64,000 nt of DNA from Candidatus Pelagibacter communis. Its GTDB lineage: Bacteria; Pseudomonadota; Alphaproteobacteria; Pelagibacterales; Pelagibacteraceae. A model generated the notes under the pieces. The model ran no database searches. It saw only the letters and a list, made by a program, of their open reading frames with translations, and was not told the DNA's origin. The stretch lies in NCBI RefSeq assembly GCF_001180225.1, contig NZ_CVST01000040.1, positions 62,001 through 126,000 on the forward strand, given 5' to 3'. The first letter of the stretch is position 1, and each line of letters starts with the position of its first letter. Both the position numbers and the translations under genes were made by a program. Positions 7,575-20,229 of this stretch are shown here, piece by piece.

Positions 7575-8207
7575 ATGAACAGAAGAAAATTTATAAAAAC
7601 TGTAAGTCAAATTATGATTGCTTGGGGATTAAGTCCAAAGCTCGCATTTGCCTCCGAAACTAATAAAGTATTATCAGGAAAATTTTTCATAGATGGCAAG
7701 GAAGCAGAATTAAATTTTCAGGATTTAAATAATTCTACAATTGAAACTAAAGATGAAAAATCAATAATCAAAGTTAAAGATGATTTTTATTTGATAAGAC
7801 CTGAAACTAAACTTCAATTTGTCTCAAAAAACTTATTAAAAGTTATCAAAGGCTCTGTTCATGCAGTTTTTGGAAAAAGACAAGAGGAATTAAATGTTGA
7901 AATCCCACACGGCACAATTGGAATAAGAGGAACATCTATTTTTATTGATATTGAGCCTAAGCAGAACAGAAGTTATTTTTGTAATTGTTATGGAGAAACA
8001 GTTCTCTATGACAAAAAAGGAAATTTATTAGAAACAGTGGTTTCATATGGACACGAATCCGGAGCACTTACAGAAGATGGAAAATTTAAACGGTATGGAA
8101 TTAATTATTTAAAAAATATTTATGCTTTAAGACATCCAAAAATATTTGACGAAGAAATGGAAAAAGTTGGGTGTATCGTAGAAAATAGTCATTGTACCTT
8201 AAAATAA
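7575..8207 (+). CDS. Tat-exported FecR-domain protein
   Basis: A 210-residue protein with a twin-arginine-like signal (NRRKFIK at residues 2-8, hydrophobic segment, cleavage likely after AFA near residue 26). The mature region has the FecR-type beta repeat, seen in KGSVHAVFGK and IPHGTIGIRGTS near residues 96-122, then a C-terminal segment with two cysteines. Classical FecR is a membrane anti-sigma factor with a cytoplasmic N-terminus; this one lacks that part and has no FecI sigma factor or TonB receptor nearby, so it is probably a periplasmic ligand- or glycan-binding relative. Function unknown. A TATAAA at 7559-7564 could be its -10 element. Confidence 0.75.
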   Translation: MNRRKFIKTVSQIMIAWGLSPKLAFASETNKVLSGKFFIDGKEAELNFQDLNNSTIETKDEKSIIKVKDDFYLIRPETKLQFVSKNLLKVIKGSVHAVFGKRQEELNVEIPHGTIGIRGTSIFIDIEPKQNRSYFCNCYGETVLYDKKGNLLETVVSYGHESGALTEDGKFKRYGINYLKNIYALRHPKIFDEEMEKVGCIVENSHCTLK

Positions 8208-8209
8208 AT

Positions 8210-8863
8210 TTATTTTACTAAATCTGAAATTTGATCTGACTCGAAGATTTTTTGATCAATATTACTATTCGCAAGTTTAATCATTGCTTTTGCGATTGTT
8301 TCTGAATGAATTGATCTCATTTTCTTTAATGGTCCAACAAATAAAGGATTTAGGAGTTTAAAAATAATTATTCCTATTTTCTCTCCCAATCTAAATTCTT
8401 TTCTATTTCCCAAAATAAATGAGGGTCTCATAATTCCTATTTTAGAAAAACCCAAACTTAAGATCTCTTCTTCTACTAGGCCCTTATATTTTAAATAATC
8501 TCCTGAACTTTTAGAGTTTGCGTATCCTGAAGACACAAAAAAATAAGAATTAATATTATTAGATTTTGCAATTTGGGCTACTTGTTTTGGAATATCTAAT
8601 TCAATTCTTTGATATTCATTTTTGTCAGGAGAATTTTTTTTTGTTGTCCCAATACAAAAATAACATTCATCTCCCTCGATCTCTTCTTTGTGTTTTTCTA
8701 AATTATTAAAATTAGTTTGAATTACTTGAATTTTTGAATTGTTTATTTCAGTTGAGGAACGAACAAATATTTTAATTTTAGAGTAATTATCGTTCTGAAT
8801 AAGTTGATTTAAAACATGACCTCCAACTAATCCAGTTGAACCAAATAGTAGTGCAGTTTTCAC
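8210..8863 (-). CDS. NAD(P)-binding oxidoreductase, HTATIP2/TIP30-like atypical SDR
   Basis: A 217-residue Rossmann protein with GSTGLVG at residues 8-14, the typical nucleotide-binding turn of atypical short-chain dehydrogenases. FVSSGYANSKS and the Tyr-x2-Tyr-Lys pattern near residues 120-130 resemble the active-site strand of the NAD(P)H-binding HTATIP2-like group, and IMRPSFILG follows. The reaction is not known. It is 3 bases downstream of the aminotransferase gene on the same strand, so the two are probably cotranscribed. Confidence 0.75.
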   Translation of the reverse strand: MKTALLFGSTGLVGGHVLNQLIQNDNYSKIKIFVRSSTEINNSKIQVIQTNFNNLEKHKEEIEGDECYFCIGTTKKNSPDKNEYQRIELDIPKQVAQIAKSNNINSYFFVSSGYANSKSSGDYLKYKGLVEEEILSLGFSKIGIMRPSFILGNRKEFRLGEKIGIIIFKLLNPLFVGPLKKMRSIHSETIAKAMIKLANSNIDQKIFESDQISDLVK

Positions 8864-8866
8864 TTC

Positions 8867-12246
<3,380 letters not shown>

Positions 12247-12265
<19 letters not shown>

Positions 12266-12999
12266 TTATTACAGGTGGGGCAACTAGAATTGGTGCTGCA
12301 ATTGCAAAAAAATTATCTGGTCCTAATAAAGAAATTTTAATTCATTTTAATAAATCAAAATCAAAAGCCAAGAAGTTAAAAAAAGAACTATCAAATAATG
12401 GTACTAAAGTTTACTTGGTTAAAGGTGATTTAAGTAAAGAAAATGATGTAAATAAAATTGTAAAATATGCAAAATCAAAACTTAAGTATTTTGATTGTCT
12501 AATTAATAATGCCTCTTTGTTTGAAAATGATAAATTAGAAAACTTTACAACAGATAGTTGGGGACAACATTTAAGAACAAATTTAAGAACACCTGCATTA
12601 TTATCAAAAGAATTTGCAAAAAATGTTAAAGGAACCAATAACAATATAATTAATATAATTGATCAAAGAGTTTTCAAACTAACTCCGTATTTTTTTTCTT
12701 ACACAATCAGTAAAACTGGACTTTATACGTTAACAAAAACTAGCGCTATGAGTTTAGCTCCAAAGATTAGAGTAAACGGAATCGCACCTGGCCCAACTAT
12801 TAAAAATCAAAGACAATCTGAAAAACATTTTAGAAAACAGTATTTAGCAACCCCACTAAAAAGACAAGTTGATGTTGAACAAATATGCAATGCTGTTGAC
12901 TTTTTTATAAAAAATATATCTATTACAGGACAAGTTTTAGCTATAGATAGTGGGCAAAATTTAAACTGGCAAACACCAGATATTATGGGCAAAGAATGA
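12247..12999 (+). CDS. folM: FolM-like dihydromonapterin/pteridine reductase (SDR)
   Basis: A 250-residue classical short-chain dehydrogenase with Tyr152-x3-Lys156 (YTISK) and NNAS at 87-90. The nucleotide-binding turn is TGGATRIG (residues 9-16), i.e. TGx3RxG with Arg in place of the usual Gly. That variant is typical of FolM and PTR1 pteridine reductases, which reduce dihydromonapterin or dihydrofolate with NADPH. The next gene is folB, overlapping by 4 bases, which strongly supports a pterin role. It could help provide tetrahydrofolate. Function from motif and context; not proven. Confidence 0.8.
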
Positions 13000-13421
13000 A
13001 AAGAAGTAATTTTAAGATTGTAAGAATAAATAAAAACAAAAGTCTTTTTAATTACGAAAAGAAAATTCTAATTAATGAACTAATTTTAAATTTAAAACTT
13101 GGCTATTATGACTTTGAAAAAAAAAAGCCTCAAAAAGTTAAATTTAGCTTAGAGATTGATTATGAGGACAAAAAGCCATCAAATGATAAGGATATAAAAT
13201 CGATTGTAAATTATGGAACAATTGTAAAATTGATCACAAAACTTGTTAAAAAAAAACATTACAACTTTCTTGAAACATTAGCTGAGGCTGTATTTGATGA
13301 ATTATTCAAAGATCAAAGGATTGCTAAAATAATGTTGAAAATTGAGAAATTAGAAATTCTTAAGCAATGTTCATCTGTTGGTATTCAAATTACCAAAAAA
13401 AGAAGTCATGATAAGCTCTGA
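12996..13421 (+). CDS. folB: Dihydroneopterin aldolase
   Basis: A 141-residue protein matching FolB, which cleaves 7,8-dihydroneopterin to 6-hydroxymethyldihydropterin in folate synthesis. The family pattern is seen in [14 protein letters not shown] (about residues 36-49), [20 protein letters not shown] (catalytic Glu region, about 89-98) and the C-terminal VGIQITKK strand. It is longer than the usual 118-125 residues because of an N-terminal extension of about 20 residues before [11 protein letters not shown] overlaps the folM stop (ATGA) and its 3' end overlaps uvrC by 14 bases. Confidence 0.85.
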   Translation: MKRSNFKIVRINKNKSLFNYEKKILINELILNLKLGYYDFEKKKPQKVKFSLEIDYEDKKPSNDKDIKSIVNYGTIVKLITKLVKKKHYNFLETLAEAVFDELFKDQRIAKIMLKIEKLEILKQCSSVGIQITKKRSHDKL

Positions 13422-15243
13422 AATAGGAAAAGAGGTAATTAAAAAAGAGCTCTCGCTAGTCCCTAAACTTCCTGGTGTCTACAGGATGCTAAATGAAAAA
13501 AATGAAATCCTATATGTAGGAAAAGCAAAAAATCTTCCTAACAGACTTAAAAGTTATGTATCTGAAAAAAATCATATAATTAGAACAGAGAGAATGTTGT
13601 CTCAAACTAGAAAATTAGAGATAACGACTACTTCAAATGAAAGTGAAGCGCTACTTCTAGAAGCAAACCTAATTAAAAAATTTAAGCCAAAATTCAATAT
13701 TTTATTAAGAGATGATAAGTCATTTCCATTCATTTTTATTGGTAACAAAGATAAATGGCCTCAAATTAAAAGACATAGAGGAAAAAAAACAAAAGAAGGA
13801 TTTTATTTTGGACCTTTTGCATCAGCAGGTTCAGCTAACTGGACTATAAAGATGATCCAAAAAATTTTTCATCTAAGAGTTTGTGATGATACTGTTTTTA
13901 AAAATAGAGAAAGACCTTGTATCCTTTATCAAATAAAAAGATGTTCTGGACCATGTGTTGGTTATGTTGAAAAAAATGATTATCAACAAACAGTTGATGA
14001 TGCCATTGAGTTTGTCTCTGGGAAATCAAGGAAAATTCAAAAAAATCTTTCAAGCCAAATGGAAAAAGCAAGTGAGGAATTAGATTTTGAAAAAGCAGTA
14101 ATTTTAAGAGATAGAATTAAAGCTTTAAATATTATTCAATCTTCTCAAAGAATTAATGAGGCAAACTTAGTTGAGGCAGATGTTATTGCTGGATACAAAG
14201 AGTCTGGCAAAACTTGTATTCAAGTATTTTTTTATCGTTCAAAGCAAAATTGGGGTAACCAAGCTTTTTTTCCAAAACATGACCCAGATGAAAAATTAGG
14301 AGATATTTTAAATTCATTTGTTTCACAATTTTATGAAAATAAAAGTGTGCCTTCTGCAATAATTTTATCTGAGGAAATAAAAGAAAAAGTTTTAATTGAA
14401 AAAACTTTAACTCAAAAAGAAGGAAAACAAATTAACATTAGTGTTGCTAAAAAAGGTTCAAAATTAAAAGTAATTAATCAAGCAATAAAAAATGCAAAAG
14501 ACAGTTTGAATAGAAAACTTTATGAAAGTCAGAATAATCGAGAACTTTTTGATGAAGTTGCAAAAAAATTTAATCTTGAAACAAATATAAATTTAATTGA
14601 GGTTTATGATAACAGCCATATCCAAGGAACAAATAGTGTTGGAGCTTTAATTGCTTATGGTGATGAGGGATTTATTAAAAAAAGATATCGAAAGTTCAAT
14701 ATCAAGCACAAAAAAAATGAACAGGATGATTATGGGATGATGAGAGAAGTGTTAAACAGAAGATTTAAACGTGCTGTTCAAGAAAAAGATAATTATCTCA
14801 CTTTTCCTGATTTAGTATTAGTAGATGGAGGAAAAGGACAATATTCAGTAGCTAGAGAAAGCTTAAATGAATTGGGGCTTCATGACATTCCAATTATTGC
14901 AATAGCAAAGGGTAAATTTCGTAATAGTGGAAATGAAACATTTTTTCATAATGGCAAAGAATATAAATTCTCAAAAAATGACCCTACTCTATTCTTCCTT
15001 CAAAGGATAAGAGATGAGTCGCATAGATTTGCAATAAGTACCCATAGAGCAAAGAGAAAAAAAGGAATTAGTAAATCTTTGCTGGACCAAATTGAAGGTA
15101 TTGGAGCAATTAGAAAAAGAGCGCTACTAAACCATTTTGGGTCAGCGAGATCTGTTGAGTCTGCCAGTTTAGATGAAATTAAATCTGTTGAAGGTGTTGA
15201 AGAAAAAGTAGCAAAAAAGATATATAACTTCTTTCACGAATAA
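13408..15243 (+). CDS. uvrC: Excinuclease ABC subunit C
   Basis: The dual-incision nuclease of nucleotide excision repair. I place the start at ATG 13408 (611 residues, like E. coli UvrC); a TTG 30 bases upstream would extend it only into folB. Domains in order: GIY-YIG nuclease ([20 protein letters not shown] near residues 22-41), a cysteine-rich stretch ([15 protein letters not shown]) of the type seen in UvrC, a UVR motif near 210-240, an RNase H-like EndoV domain with VYDNSHIQG and [10 protein letters not shown], and C-terminal helix-hairpin-helix repeats ([19 protein letters not shown]). pgsA follows after 2 bases. Confidence 0.97.
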   Translation: MISSEIGKEVIKKELSLVPKLPGVYRMLNEKNEILYVGKAKNLPNRLKSYVSEKNHIIRTERMLSQTRKLEITTTSNESEALLLEANLIKKFKPKFNILLRDDKSFPFIFIGNKDKWPQIKRHRGKKTKEGFYFGPFASAGSANWTIKMIQKIFHLRVCDDTVFKNRERPCILYQIKRCSGPCVGYVEKNDYQQTVDDAIEFVSGKSRKIQKNLSSQMEKASEELDFEKAVILRDRIKALNIIQSSQRINEANLVEADVIAGYKESGKTCIQVFFYRSKQNWGNQAFFPKHDPDEKLGDILNSFVSQFYENKSVPSAIILSEEIKEKVLIEKTLTQKEGKQINISVAKKGSKLKVINQAIKNAKDSLNRKLYESQNNRELFDEVAKKFNLETNINLIEVYDNSHIQGTNSVGALIAYGDEGFIKKRYRKFNIKHKKNEQDDYGMMREVLNRRFKRAVQEKDNYLTFPDLVLVDGGKGQYSVARESLNELGLHDIPIIAIAKGKFRNSGNETFFHNGKEYKFSKNDPTLFFLQRIRDESHRFAISTHRAKRKKGISKSLLDQIEGIGAIRKRALLNHFGSARSVESASLDEIKSVEGVEEKVAKKIYNFFHE

Positions 15244-15245
15244 TT

Positions 15246-15830
15246 ATGTTAAAAAAAATTCCAAATATTCTGACAATAGGGAGAATAATAATTGTACCCT
15301 TCTTTGTTTTAGCATTTTATCTTCCAGGTTTTTATGGTGATTTAACTGCTTTAATTTTATTTATAATTGCTTCATTTACAGATTTCTTAGATGGCATGTT
15401 AGCTAGAATGTTAGGCCAAGAATCTAAATTGGGAGAACTATTAGATCCAATTGCAGATAAAATTATAGTCGCTACAGCTCTAATTTTGTTGGTGATGGAT
15501 GGAACAATCAGAAATTATGAAGTTATTGCAGCCATAATAATTTTAACTAGAGAAATTTTAATTTCAGGATTGCGAGAATTTTTAGCAAAAGGTCAGATTA
15601 AACTTCCAGTTTCAAATCTTGCTAAACTTAAAACGGTATTACAAATGGTTGCTATTGGTCTTCTACTTTCAGGAGATACTGGAAATAAAATAATCAACTT
15701 TGAAGATTATAATGCTCAAACTATTGGAATTATTCTTTTATGGTTATCAGCTGCGCTTACTTTATTTACAGGTTATGATTATTTACGAAAAGGTATTGAT
15801 CACGCAATATCTGAAGATAACAAAGATTAA
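15246..15830 (+). CDS. pgsA: CDP-diacylglycerol--glycerol-3-phosphate 3-phosphatidyltransferase
   Basis: A 194-residue integral membrane enzyme making phosphatidylglycerol phosphate. The CDP-alcohol phosphotransferase signature DGx2ARx8Gx3Dx3D is complete in the segment DFLDGMLARMLG through ELLDPIADK (about residues 44-72). Four or more hydrophobic spans surround it. The tail ends DYLRKGIDHAI. It follows uvrC by 2 bases, an order shared by many alphaproteobacteria, and overlaps the convergent ilvE by 4 bases. Confidence 0.94.
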   Translation: MLKKIPNILTIGRIIIVPFFVLAFYLPGFYGDLTALILFIIASFTDFLDGMLARMLGQESKLGELLDPIADKIIVATALILLVMDGTIRNYEVIAAIIILTREILISGLREFLAKGQIKLPVSNLAKLKTVLQMVAIGLLLSGDTGNKIINFEDYNAQTIGIILLWLSAALTLFTGYDYLRKGIDHAISEDNKD

Positions 15831-16708
15831 GCTGCTTTTTTCTTTCTTACCAATGCTTGATAACTTTCATTAAGATCAATGATAGTATCACAAACTTTGA
15901 ATTGATTTTCTGCTATACAAGATACGGGTGTAACTTCAGCAGCAGTTCCTGTTAAAAAGCATCCCACAAAATTAGGAAGTTCTGTGGGACTAATTTTTCT
16001 TTCATGTACTTTTATATTTTTTGATTTTGCAATTCCAATTACAGTTCTTCTTGTAATTCCATCTAAGAATGAATCTGGGATTGGTGTGTGAATTTCTCCA
16101 TTTTTATCTTTAAAAAATACATTGGCACCTGTTGCTTCAGCAATATTTCCTTCATGATCCAACATTAAAGAATCTGTGTAACCTTGTTTTTCAGCTTCAT
16201 GTTTAGATAATGTACAAATCATATACAAACCTGATGCTTTAGTATCCCAAGGTATAGTGTTAGGAGCTGGTCTTCTCCAGTTTGAAATATTTAATTTAAT
16301 GCCTTCGACTTTTAGTTTTGGATCGAAGTAAGATCCCCATTCCCAAGTTGCAATCGCAACATGAATTTTTGTTTGTTGTGCTGATATAGCCATCATTTCA
16401 GTGCCTCTCCAAGCTACTGGTCTTACATATCCGTTTTCTACATTCTGAGTTGCAATTATTTTATTTGAAGCAGTATTTATTTGCTCTTCAGTATAAGGAA
16501 TTTCAAAACCCATTCTTCTAGCAGAATGAAAAAATCTAGAGGTATGTTCCTCTAATTTAAATATAGAACCATCATAAACTCTTTCACCTTCAAAAACACA
16601 GCTCGCATAATGTAAACCATGACTTAAAACATGGAGTTTTACATCTCCCCAATCAACAAGTTCATCGTTGTACCAAATTTTTCCAGATCTTTTATCGTAC
16701 GGTATCAT
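15827..16708 (-). CDS. ilvE: Branched-chain amino acid aminotransferase
   Basis: A 293-residue fold-type IV PLP enzyme for the last step of valine, leucine and isoleucine synthesis. Features include HGLHYASCVFEGERVYDG near residues 30-47, the PLP lysine in PWDTKASGLYM (Lys157), LDHEGNIAEATGANVFF and the C-terminal LTGTAAEVTPV. D-amino acid transaminases share the fold, but the full EGERVY and TGTAAEVTP motifs favour IlvE. It starts divergently from the petP-like gene; two direct repeats lie just upstream of its ATG. Confidence 0.94.
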   Translation of the reverse strand: MIPYDKRSGKIWYNDELVDWGDVKLHVLSHGLHYASCVFEGERVYDGSIFKLEEHTSRFFHSARRMGFEIPYTEEQINTASNKIIATQNVENGYVRPVAWRGTEMMAISAQQTKIHVAIATWEWGSYFDPKLKVEGIKLNISNWRRPAPNTIPWDTKASGLYMICTLSKHEAEKQGYTDSLMLDHEGNIAEATGANVFFKDKNGEIHTPIPDSFLDGITRRTVIGIAKSKNIKVHERKISPTELPNFVGCFLTGTAAEVTPVSCIAENQFKVCDTIIDLNESYQALVRKKKAA

Positions 16709-16709
16709 T

Positions 16710-16743
16710 AGTGAAAATATTTTAAAATATCAGTGAAAAATAT
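16710..16743. promoter_or_regulatory. Two-turn direct repeat with central palindrome between ilvE and petP
   Basis: AGTGAAAATAT (16710-16720) and AGTGAAAAATAT (16732-16743) are near-identical direct repeats starting 22 bases apart, two helical turns. A perfect 14-base palindrome, ATATTTTAAAATAT, sits at 16717-16730. Tandem half-sites are typical of OmpR-type regulators and palindromes of MarR-type; both classes are encoded just downstream. Candidate operator only. Confidence 0.35.
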
Positions 16744-16780
16744 CTTTGTATCTTTGATATGTCAATATAACTTACCCATT

Positions 16781-17218
16781 ATGAAAGAACTTTTATATCT
16801 TAAAGACGATCAACTAAAGGGCTTAATTGAAAAATTATTTGTTAGTTATAGAGAGACATTTTCTGACTCTAAAAAAATTTTAGATAAATATTCAATTGGT
16901 GTGGCCCACCATAAGGTTATTCACCTAATTTCATCTTACGAAGGTATCTCTATCTCAGATCTGCTTAAAAAATTAAAAGTAACTAAGCAGAGCCTTAACA
17001 GAGTTTTAAAAGATTTAATAAATTTAGACATCGTCATATTTAAGAAAAATGATCAGGATACAAGGGTTAAACATGTGTTTTTAAACGAAAAAGGAAAGAA
17101 AATATTTGAAGAAATTTTTAATTTACAAAAAAAAAGAATTTATTCAGCTCTTTTAAATTCAACTTCAGAAGAGGTTGTTAATTTTGACAATGTATTAAAT
17201 AAAATAATTAATGGATAA
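16781..17218 (+). CDS. petP: MarR-family regulator, PetP-like
   Basis: A winged-helix protein of 145 residues from ATG 16781. A GTG 48 bases upstream is in frame, but it adds an unlikely 16 residues and falls inside the direct-repeat region. The recognition helix is likely in KVTKQSLNRVLKDLI (near residues 65-79) and the wing contains the QDTRVKHVFL strand. In Rhodobacter capsulatus a MarR-type gene (petP) sits next to the response regulator petR upstream of the bc1 genes; here the same pair overlaps by 8 bases. The bc1 operon is about 8 kb away rather than adjacent. Naming is by synteny and similarity. Confidence 0.75.
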   Translation: MKELLYLKDDQLKGLIEKLFVSYRETFSDSKKILDKYSIGVAHHKVIHLISSYEGISISDLLKKLKVTKQSLNRVLKDLINLDIVIFKKNDQDTRVKHVFLNEKGKKIFEEIFNLQKKRIYSALLNSTSEEVVNFDNVLNKIING

Positions 17219-17888
17219 TTTTTTAGCTCATATTTTAGTAGTTGATGACGACGATGGTATTAGATCATTGGTCAAAAAATTTCTAAACGAAAATAATTAT
17301 TTAGTAACCACAGCTGACAGTGCTGAAGATGCTTCTGACAAAATAAAAATAATAAAGTTTGACCTAATTGTGCTCGATATAATGATGCCTGGAAAGAATG
17401 GATTAGAATTTATAGAAGAAAATAAAAAAAATCTAGATACTCCAATTATACTTCTTACAGCAAAAGGAGAAGCCAAGGAAAGAATAGAAGGTCTTGAAAT
17501 TGGTGCAGATGATTATTTGCCCAAACCATTTGAACCTAAAGAATTAATTCTAAGAATAAAAAACATTTTAGATAAGACAAAAAAAACTGAGCAAAAAAGA
17601 ATTATTGAATTTGAAAATGTCAAAATCGACTTAAATAAACTTTTAATTATTAGAGATCAAAAAGAATTTAAAATTAATAATACTGAAAAGACAATTTTAG
17701 AAAAAATGATTAATAGTCCTGGAAAAACATTTTCAAGAGAAGATATAGGAAAATTGATTAATTTGGATAAAGAAAGATCCATTGATGTTATTATTACTAG
17801 ATTGAGAAAAAAAATTGAAATAGACCAAAAAAGTCCTAAGTTTTTGCAAACAATTAGAGGTGCAGGATATGTTCTCTGGATTGAGTAA
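17211..17888 (+). CDS. petR: OmpR-family response regulator, PetR-like
   Basis: A 225-residue two-domain regulator. The receiver domain has the acidic pocket VVDDDD (residues 10-15), phospho-acceptor Asp56 in VLDIMMPGKNG, Thr83 and Lys105. The C-terminal winged helix (about 128-222) ends with the typical RSIDVIITRLRKKIE and IRGAGYVLWIE. It overlaps the MarR-like gene by 8 bases and the sensor kinase by 20, so one mRNA encodes all three. In R. capsulatus, PetR is required for respiratory and photosynthetic growth; the target set here is unknown. Confidence 0.88.
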   Translation: MDNFLAHILVVDDDDGIRSLVKKFLNENNYLVTTADSAEDASDKIKIIKFDLIVLDIMMPGKNGLEFIEENKKNLDTPIILLTAKGEAKERIEGLEIGADDYLPKPFEPKELILRIKNILDKTKKTEQKRIIEFENVKIDLNKLLIIRDQKEFKINNTEKTILEKMINSPGKTFSREDIGKLINLDKERSIDVIITRLRKKIEIDQKSPKFLQTIRGAGYVLWIE

Positions 17889-19188
17889 TTTCTTTAAAAA
17901 AGTTTTACCAAAAAGATTATTTTACAGAGCACTCTTAATTGTTGCGGTACCTGTAATTACTATCCAATTAATAATCACCATTGTTTTCTTTGATAGTTTG
18001 TGGATTAAAACTAATAAAGGTATGACCAGAACTCTGGTTAATGAGATTAGTGCTTTTATAGAAGCTTATCAAAATGAGGAAAATGATAAGCAAGAAGTGA
18101 ATAATCTTTTTTCATTGTTTCTAGATTTAAATATTGAATTGGTAGTTAATGAAAAATTAAGTGATCAAAATAAAGAAAGATGGTTTAGTCCAATTGATCG
18201 AACTTTAAGAAGAGAATTGAAGTCTAAATTTTCTCCTGAGATCTTCTGGTTTAATACTACAAACTATAAAGAACTAGTTGATTTAAGAATAAAATATGAA
18301 GATGGATATTTTAAATTTTTAGTTCCAAAAGATCGAGTCACTAGTACCTCTGCAAGAATATTTGCGCTATGGATTACAGTTCCTGCAATTATAATGGTTA
18401 TTATTTCACTAATATTTTTAAAGAACCAAACGAGGCCAATTACAAATTTAGCTCGCGCTGCTGAGAGATTTGGAAAAGGAGAAGACATAGAAGAATTTAA
18501 ACCCTCAGGAGCACTTGAGATACGTCAAGCAGGTCATGAATTTGACAAAATGAGAAAGAGAATTGCAAGACATCTTAATCAGAGAACTGAAATGTTATCA
18601 GGTATTAGTCATGATTTAAGAACTCCTTTAACAAGAATGAAGCTACAATTAGCTTTTCTTAAAGATAAAGATGCAGTTGATAAGTTAACAGATGATATTA
18701 ACGAAATGGAAAAAATGCTTAATGAATACCTACAATTTACAAGCTCATCATATGTTGAAAAAGACGAAATGTTTAATCTTTCAGAACTAATAGAGGAAAT
18801 TATAAAAAAATATAATAATAAAAACATTTCTCATAATTTAATTCCTAGAATTTACATTAATGGCAGAAAGAACCTTATCAATAGATCTTTAAATAACCTG
18901 ATTGATAACGGATTAAAATATGCAAACAACGTTGAAATAAGCCTAACCAAAAAAAATACAAATCTATTTATAATTATTGATGATGACGGCCCTGGGATAC
19001 CCAAAAAAGAGTATGAAAATGTATTTAAACCTTTTTACAAGATTGACAAAGGAAGAAATGATTCAAAATCTAGTGTTGGATTAGGACTATCAATTGCTTC
19101 TGATATTATCAAATCCCATGGTGGTAACATTATGCTGGAAAAATCAAAATTGAATGGGCTAAGAGTTAAGATCTTTTTGCCGGTCTAG
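17869..19188 (+). CDS. EnvZ-like sensor histidine kinase
   Basis: A membrane kinase of 439 residues from ATG 17869; a GTG 9 bases upstream is also in frame. Two membrane spans (about 19-43 and 166-186) flank a periplasmic loop of about 120 residues. A HAMP linker follows (RPITNLARAAERFGKG), then the H box SGISHDLRTPLTRMK with His248, N box NRSLNNLIDNGLKYA, G1 DDDGPGIP and G2 GLGLSIA. It is probably the cognate kinase of the adjacent response regulator. The sensed signal is not evident. Its 3' end overlaps the convergent ubiK gene by 23 bases. Confidence 0.88.
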   Translation: MFSGLSNFFKKVLPKRLFYRALLIVAVPVITIQLIITIVFFDSLWIKTNKGMTRTLVNEISAFIEAYQNEENDKQEVNNLFSLFLDLNIELVVNEKLSDQNKERWFSPIDRTLRRELKSKFSPEIFWFNTTNYKELVDLRIKYEDGYFKFLVPKDRVTSTSARIFALWITVPAIIMVIISLIFLKNQTRPITNLARAAERFGKGEDIEEFKPSGALEIRQAGHEFDKMRKRIARHLNQRTEMLSGISHDLRTPLTRMKLQLAFLKDKDAVDKLTDDINEMEKMLNEYLQFTSSSYVEKDEMFNLSELIEEIIKKYNNKNISHNLIPRIYINGRKNLINRSLNNLIDNGLKYANNVEISLTKKNTNLFIIIDDDGPGIPKKEYENVFKPFYKIDKGRNDSKSSVGLGLSIASDIIKSHGGNIMLEKSKLNGLRVKIFLPV

Positions 19189-19417
19189 TTTTCTTCTTTT
19201 TTTTTGTTTCTAATTTTGAAATTTTATTTTCTAAATTTTCTACTCTCTTTGAAAGAATCTCAAATTCATCCTTGCTTGTAAGTTTCATTTTAAAAACAAA
19301 TTCATCTCTCTTTGACTTAAATATATTTAAGATTTCAGATGATAAATCTTTTGAGGTTATTAATCCCTGCTCTAGTAGTTTTGCAAATTTATCAATTATA
19401 AATTTAGAATTTTTCAT
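19166..19417 (-). CDS. ubiK: UbiK-type accessory factor (BMFP family)
   Basis: A small, highly charged protein: 83 residues from ATG 19417, or 88 from ATG 19432. MKNSKFIIDKFAKLLEQG followed by an amphipathic helix and the C-terminal coiled coil EFEILSKRVENLENKISKLE match the BMFP/UbiK family, whose E. coli member forms trimers and assists aerobic ubiquinone biosynthesis. The tail is a run of lysines and arginines. In alphaproteobacteria this gene commonly lies divergent from lgt, as here. ubiA is also in this window at 62 kb. Confidence 0.72.
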   Translation of the reverse strand: MKNSKFIIDKFAKLLEQGLITSKDLSSEILNIFKSKRDEFVFKMKLTSKDEFEILSKRVENLENKISKLETKKKKKTRPAKRS

Positions 19418-19449
19418 ATTTGAGATATACAATATAGATATAATTTAAA

Positions 19450-20229
19450 ATGTTCATCAATAATTTTGACCCAGTTGCAATAGAAATATTTTCTTTAGAA
19501 ATTAGATGGTATTCTCTAGCTTATATAGTTGGTATTTTATTTGGATGGTTAATAGCAAAAAAACTGTTCTTAAAGAATTCTGAAATAAATAAAAAATTTG
19601 ATGATTATATAACGTACTTAATCATCGGAATTATTTTAGGTGGAAGAATTGGTTATGTATTATTTTATAATTTTGAATTCTATATCAATAATCTATTAGA
19701 TATTTTAAAAGTATGGGAAGGCGGCATGTCTTTTCATGGAGGAGTAATTGGTATTGTTGTTGCAACTATATTGTTTGCAAAAAAAAATAATCAAAATACG
19801 TTTCTATATTTAGATGTCGTCGCTCTAGTTGCGCCTATTGGAATATTTTTTGGAAGAATTGCAAATTTTATAAATTCTGAACTTTATGGAACTATAACTA
19901 ATTTACCTTGGGCAGTTACTTTCATACAAATAGATAATCAACCACGACATCCCTCACAAATTTATGAGGCATTATTAGAAGGTTTAATTTTATTTTTAAT
20001 TTTAATTTATTTTAGAAGTAGAGGAAATTTTGAAAAAGCTGGATTGATTTCTGGATTATTTTTAATTTTCTATTCAATCTTTAGATTTATTGTTGAATTT
20101 TTTAGAGTTCCAGATGATCAATTGGGATACCTAATATTCAATTTAACTATGGGTCAATTAATAAGTTTTATCTTTTTGATAATTGGATTAATTATTTTCT
20201 TTTTGAAAAAAAATGAACAAGTCGACTAA
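19450..20229 (+). CDS. lgt: Prolipoprotein diacylglyceryl transferase
   Basis: A 259-residue polytopic inner-membrane enzyme that attaches diacylglycerol to lipobox cysteines. The Lgt signatures are present: GGRIGYVLFYN (about 64-74), MSFHGGVIG with His96, the GRIANFINSELYG motif (135-147) and RHPSQIYEA. Seven hydrophobic spans can be traced. It overlaps the MidA-like gene by 17 bases. Order lgt, MidA-like methyltransferase, pgeF is conserved in alphaproteobacteria. Confidence 0.95.
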   Translation: MFINNFDPVAIEIFSLEIRWYSLAYIVGILFGWLIAKKLFLKNSEINKKFDDYITYLIIGIILGGRIGYVLFYNFEFYINNLLDILKVWEGGMSFHGGVIGIVVATILFAKKNNQNTFLYLDVVALVAPIGIFFGRIANFINSELYGTITNLPWAVTFIQIDNQPRHPSQIYEALLEGLILFLILIYFRSRGNFEKAGLISGLFLIFYSIFRFIVEFFRVPDDQLGYLIFNLTMGQLISFIFLIIGLIIFFLKKNEQVD

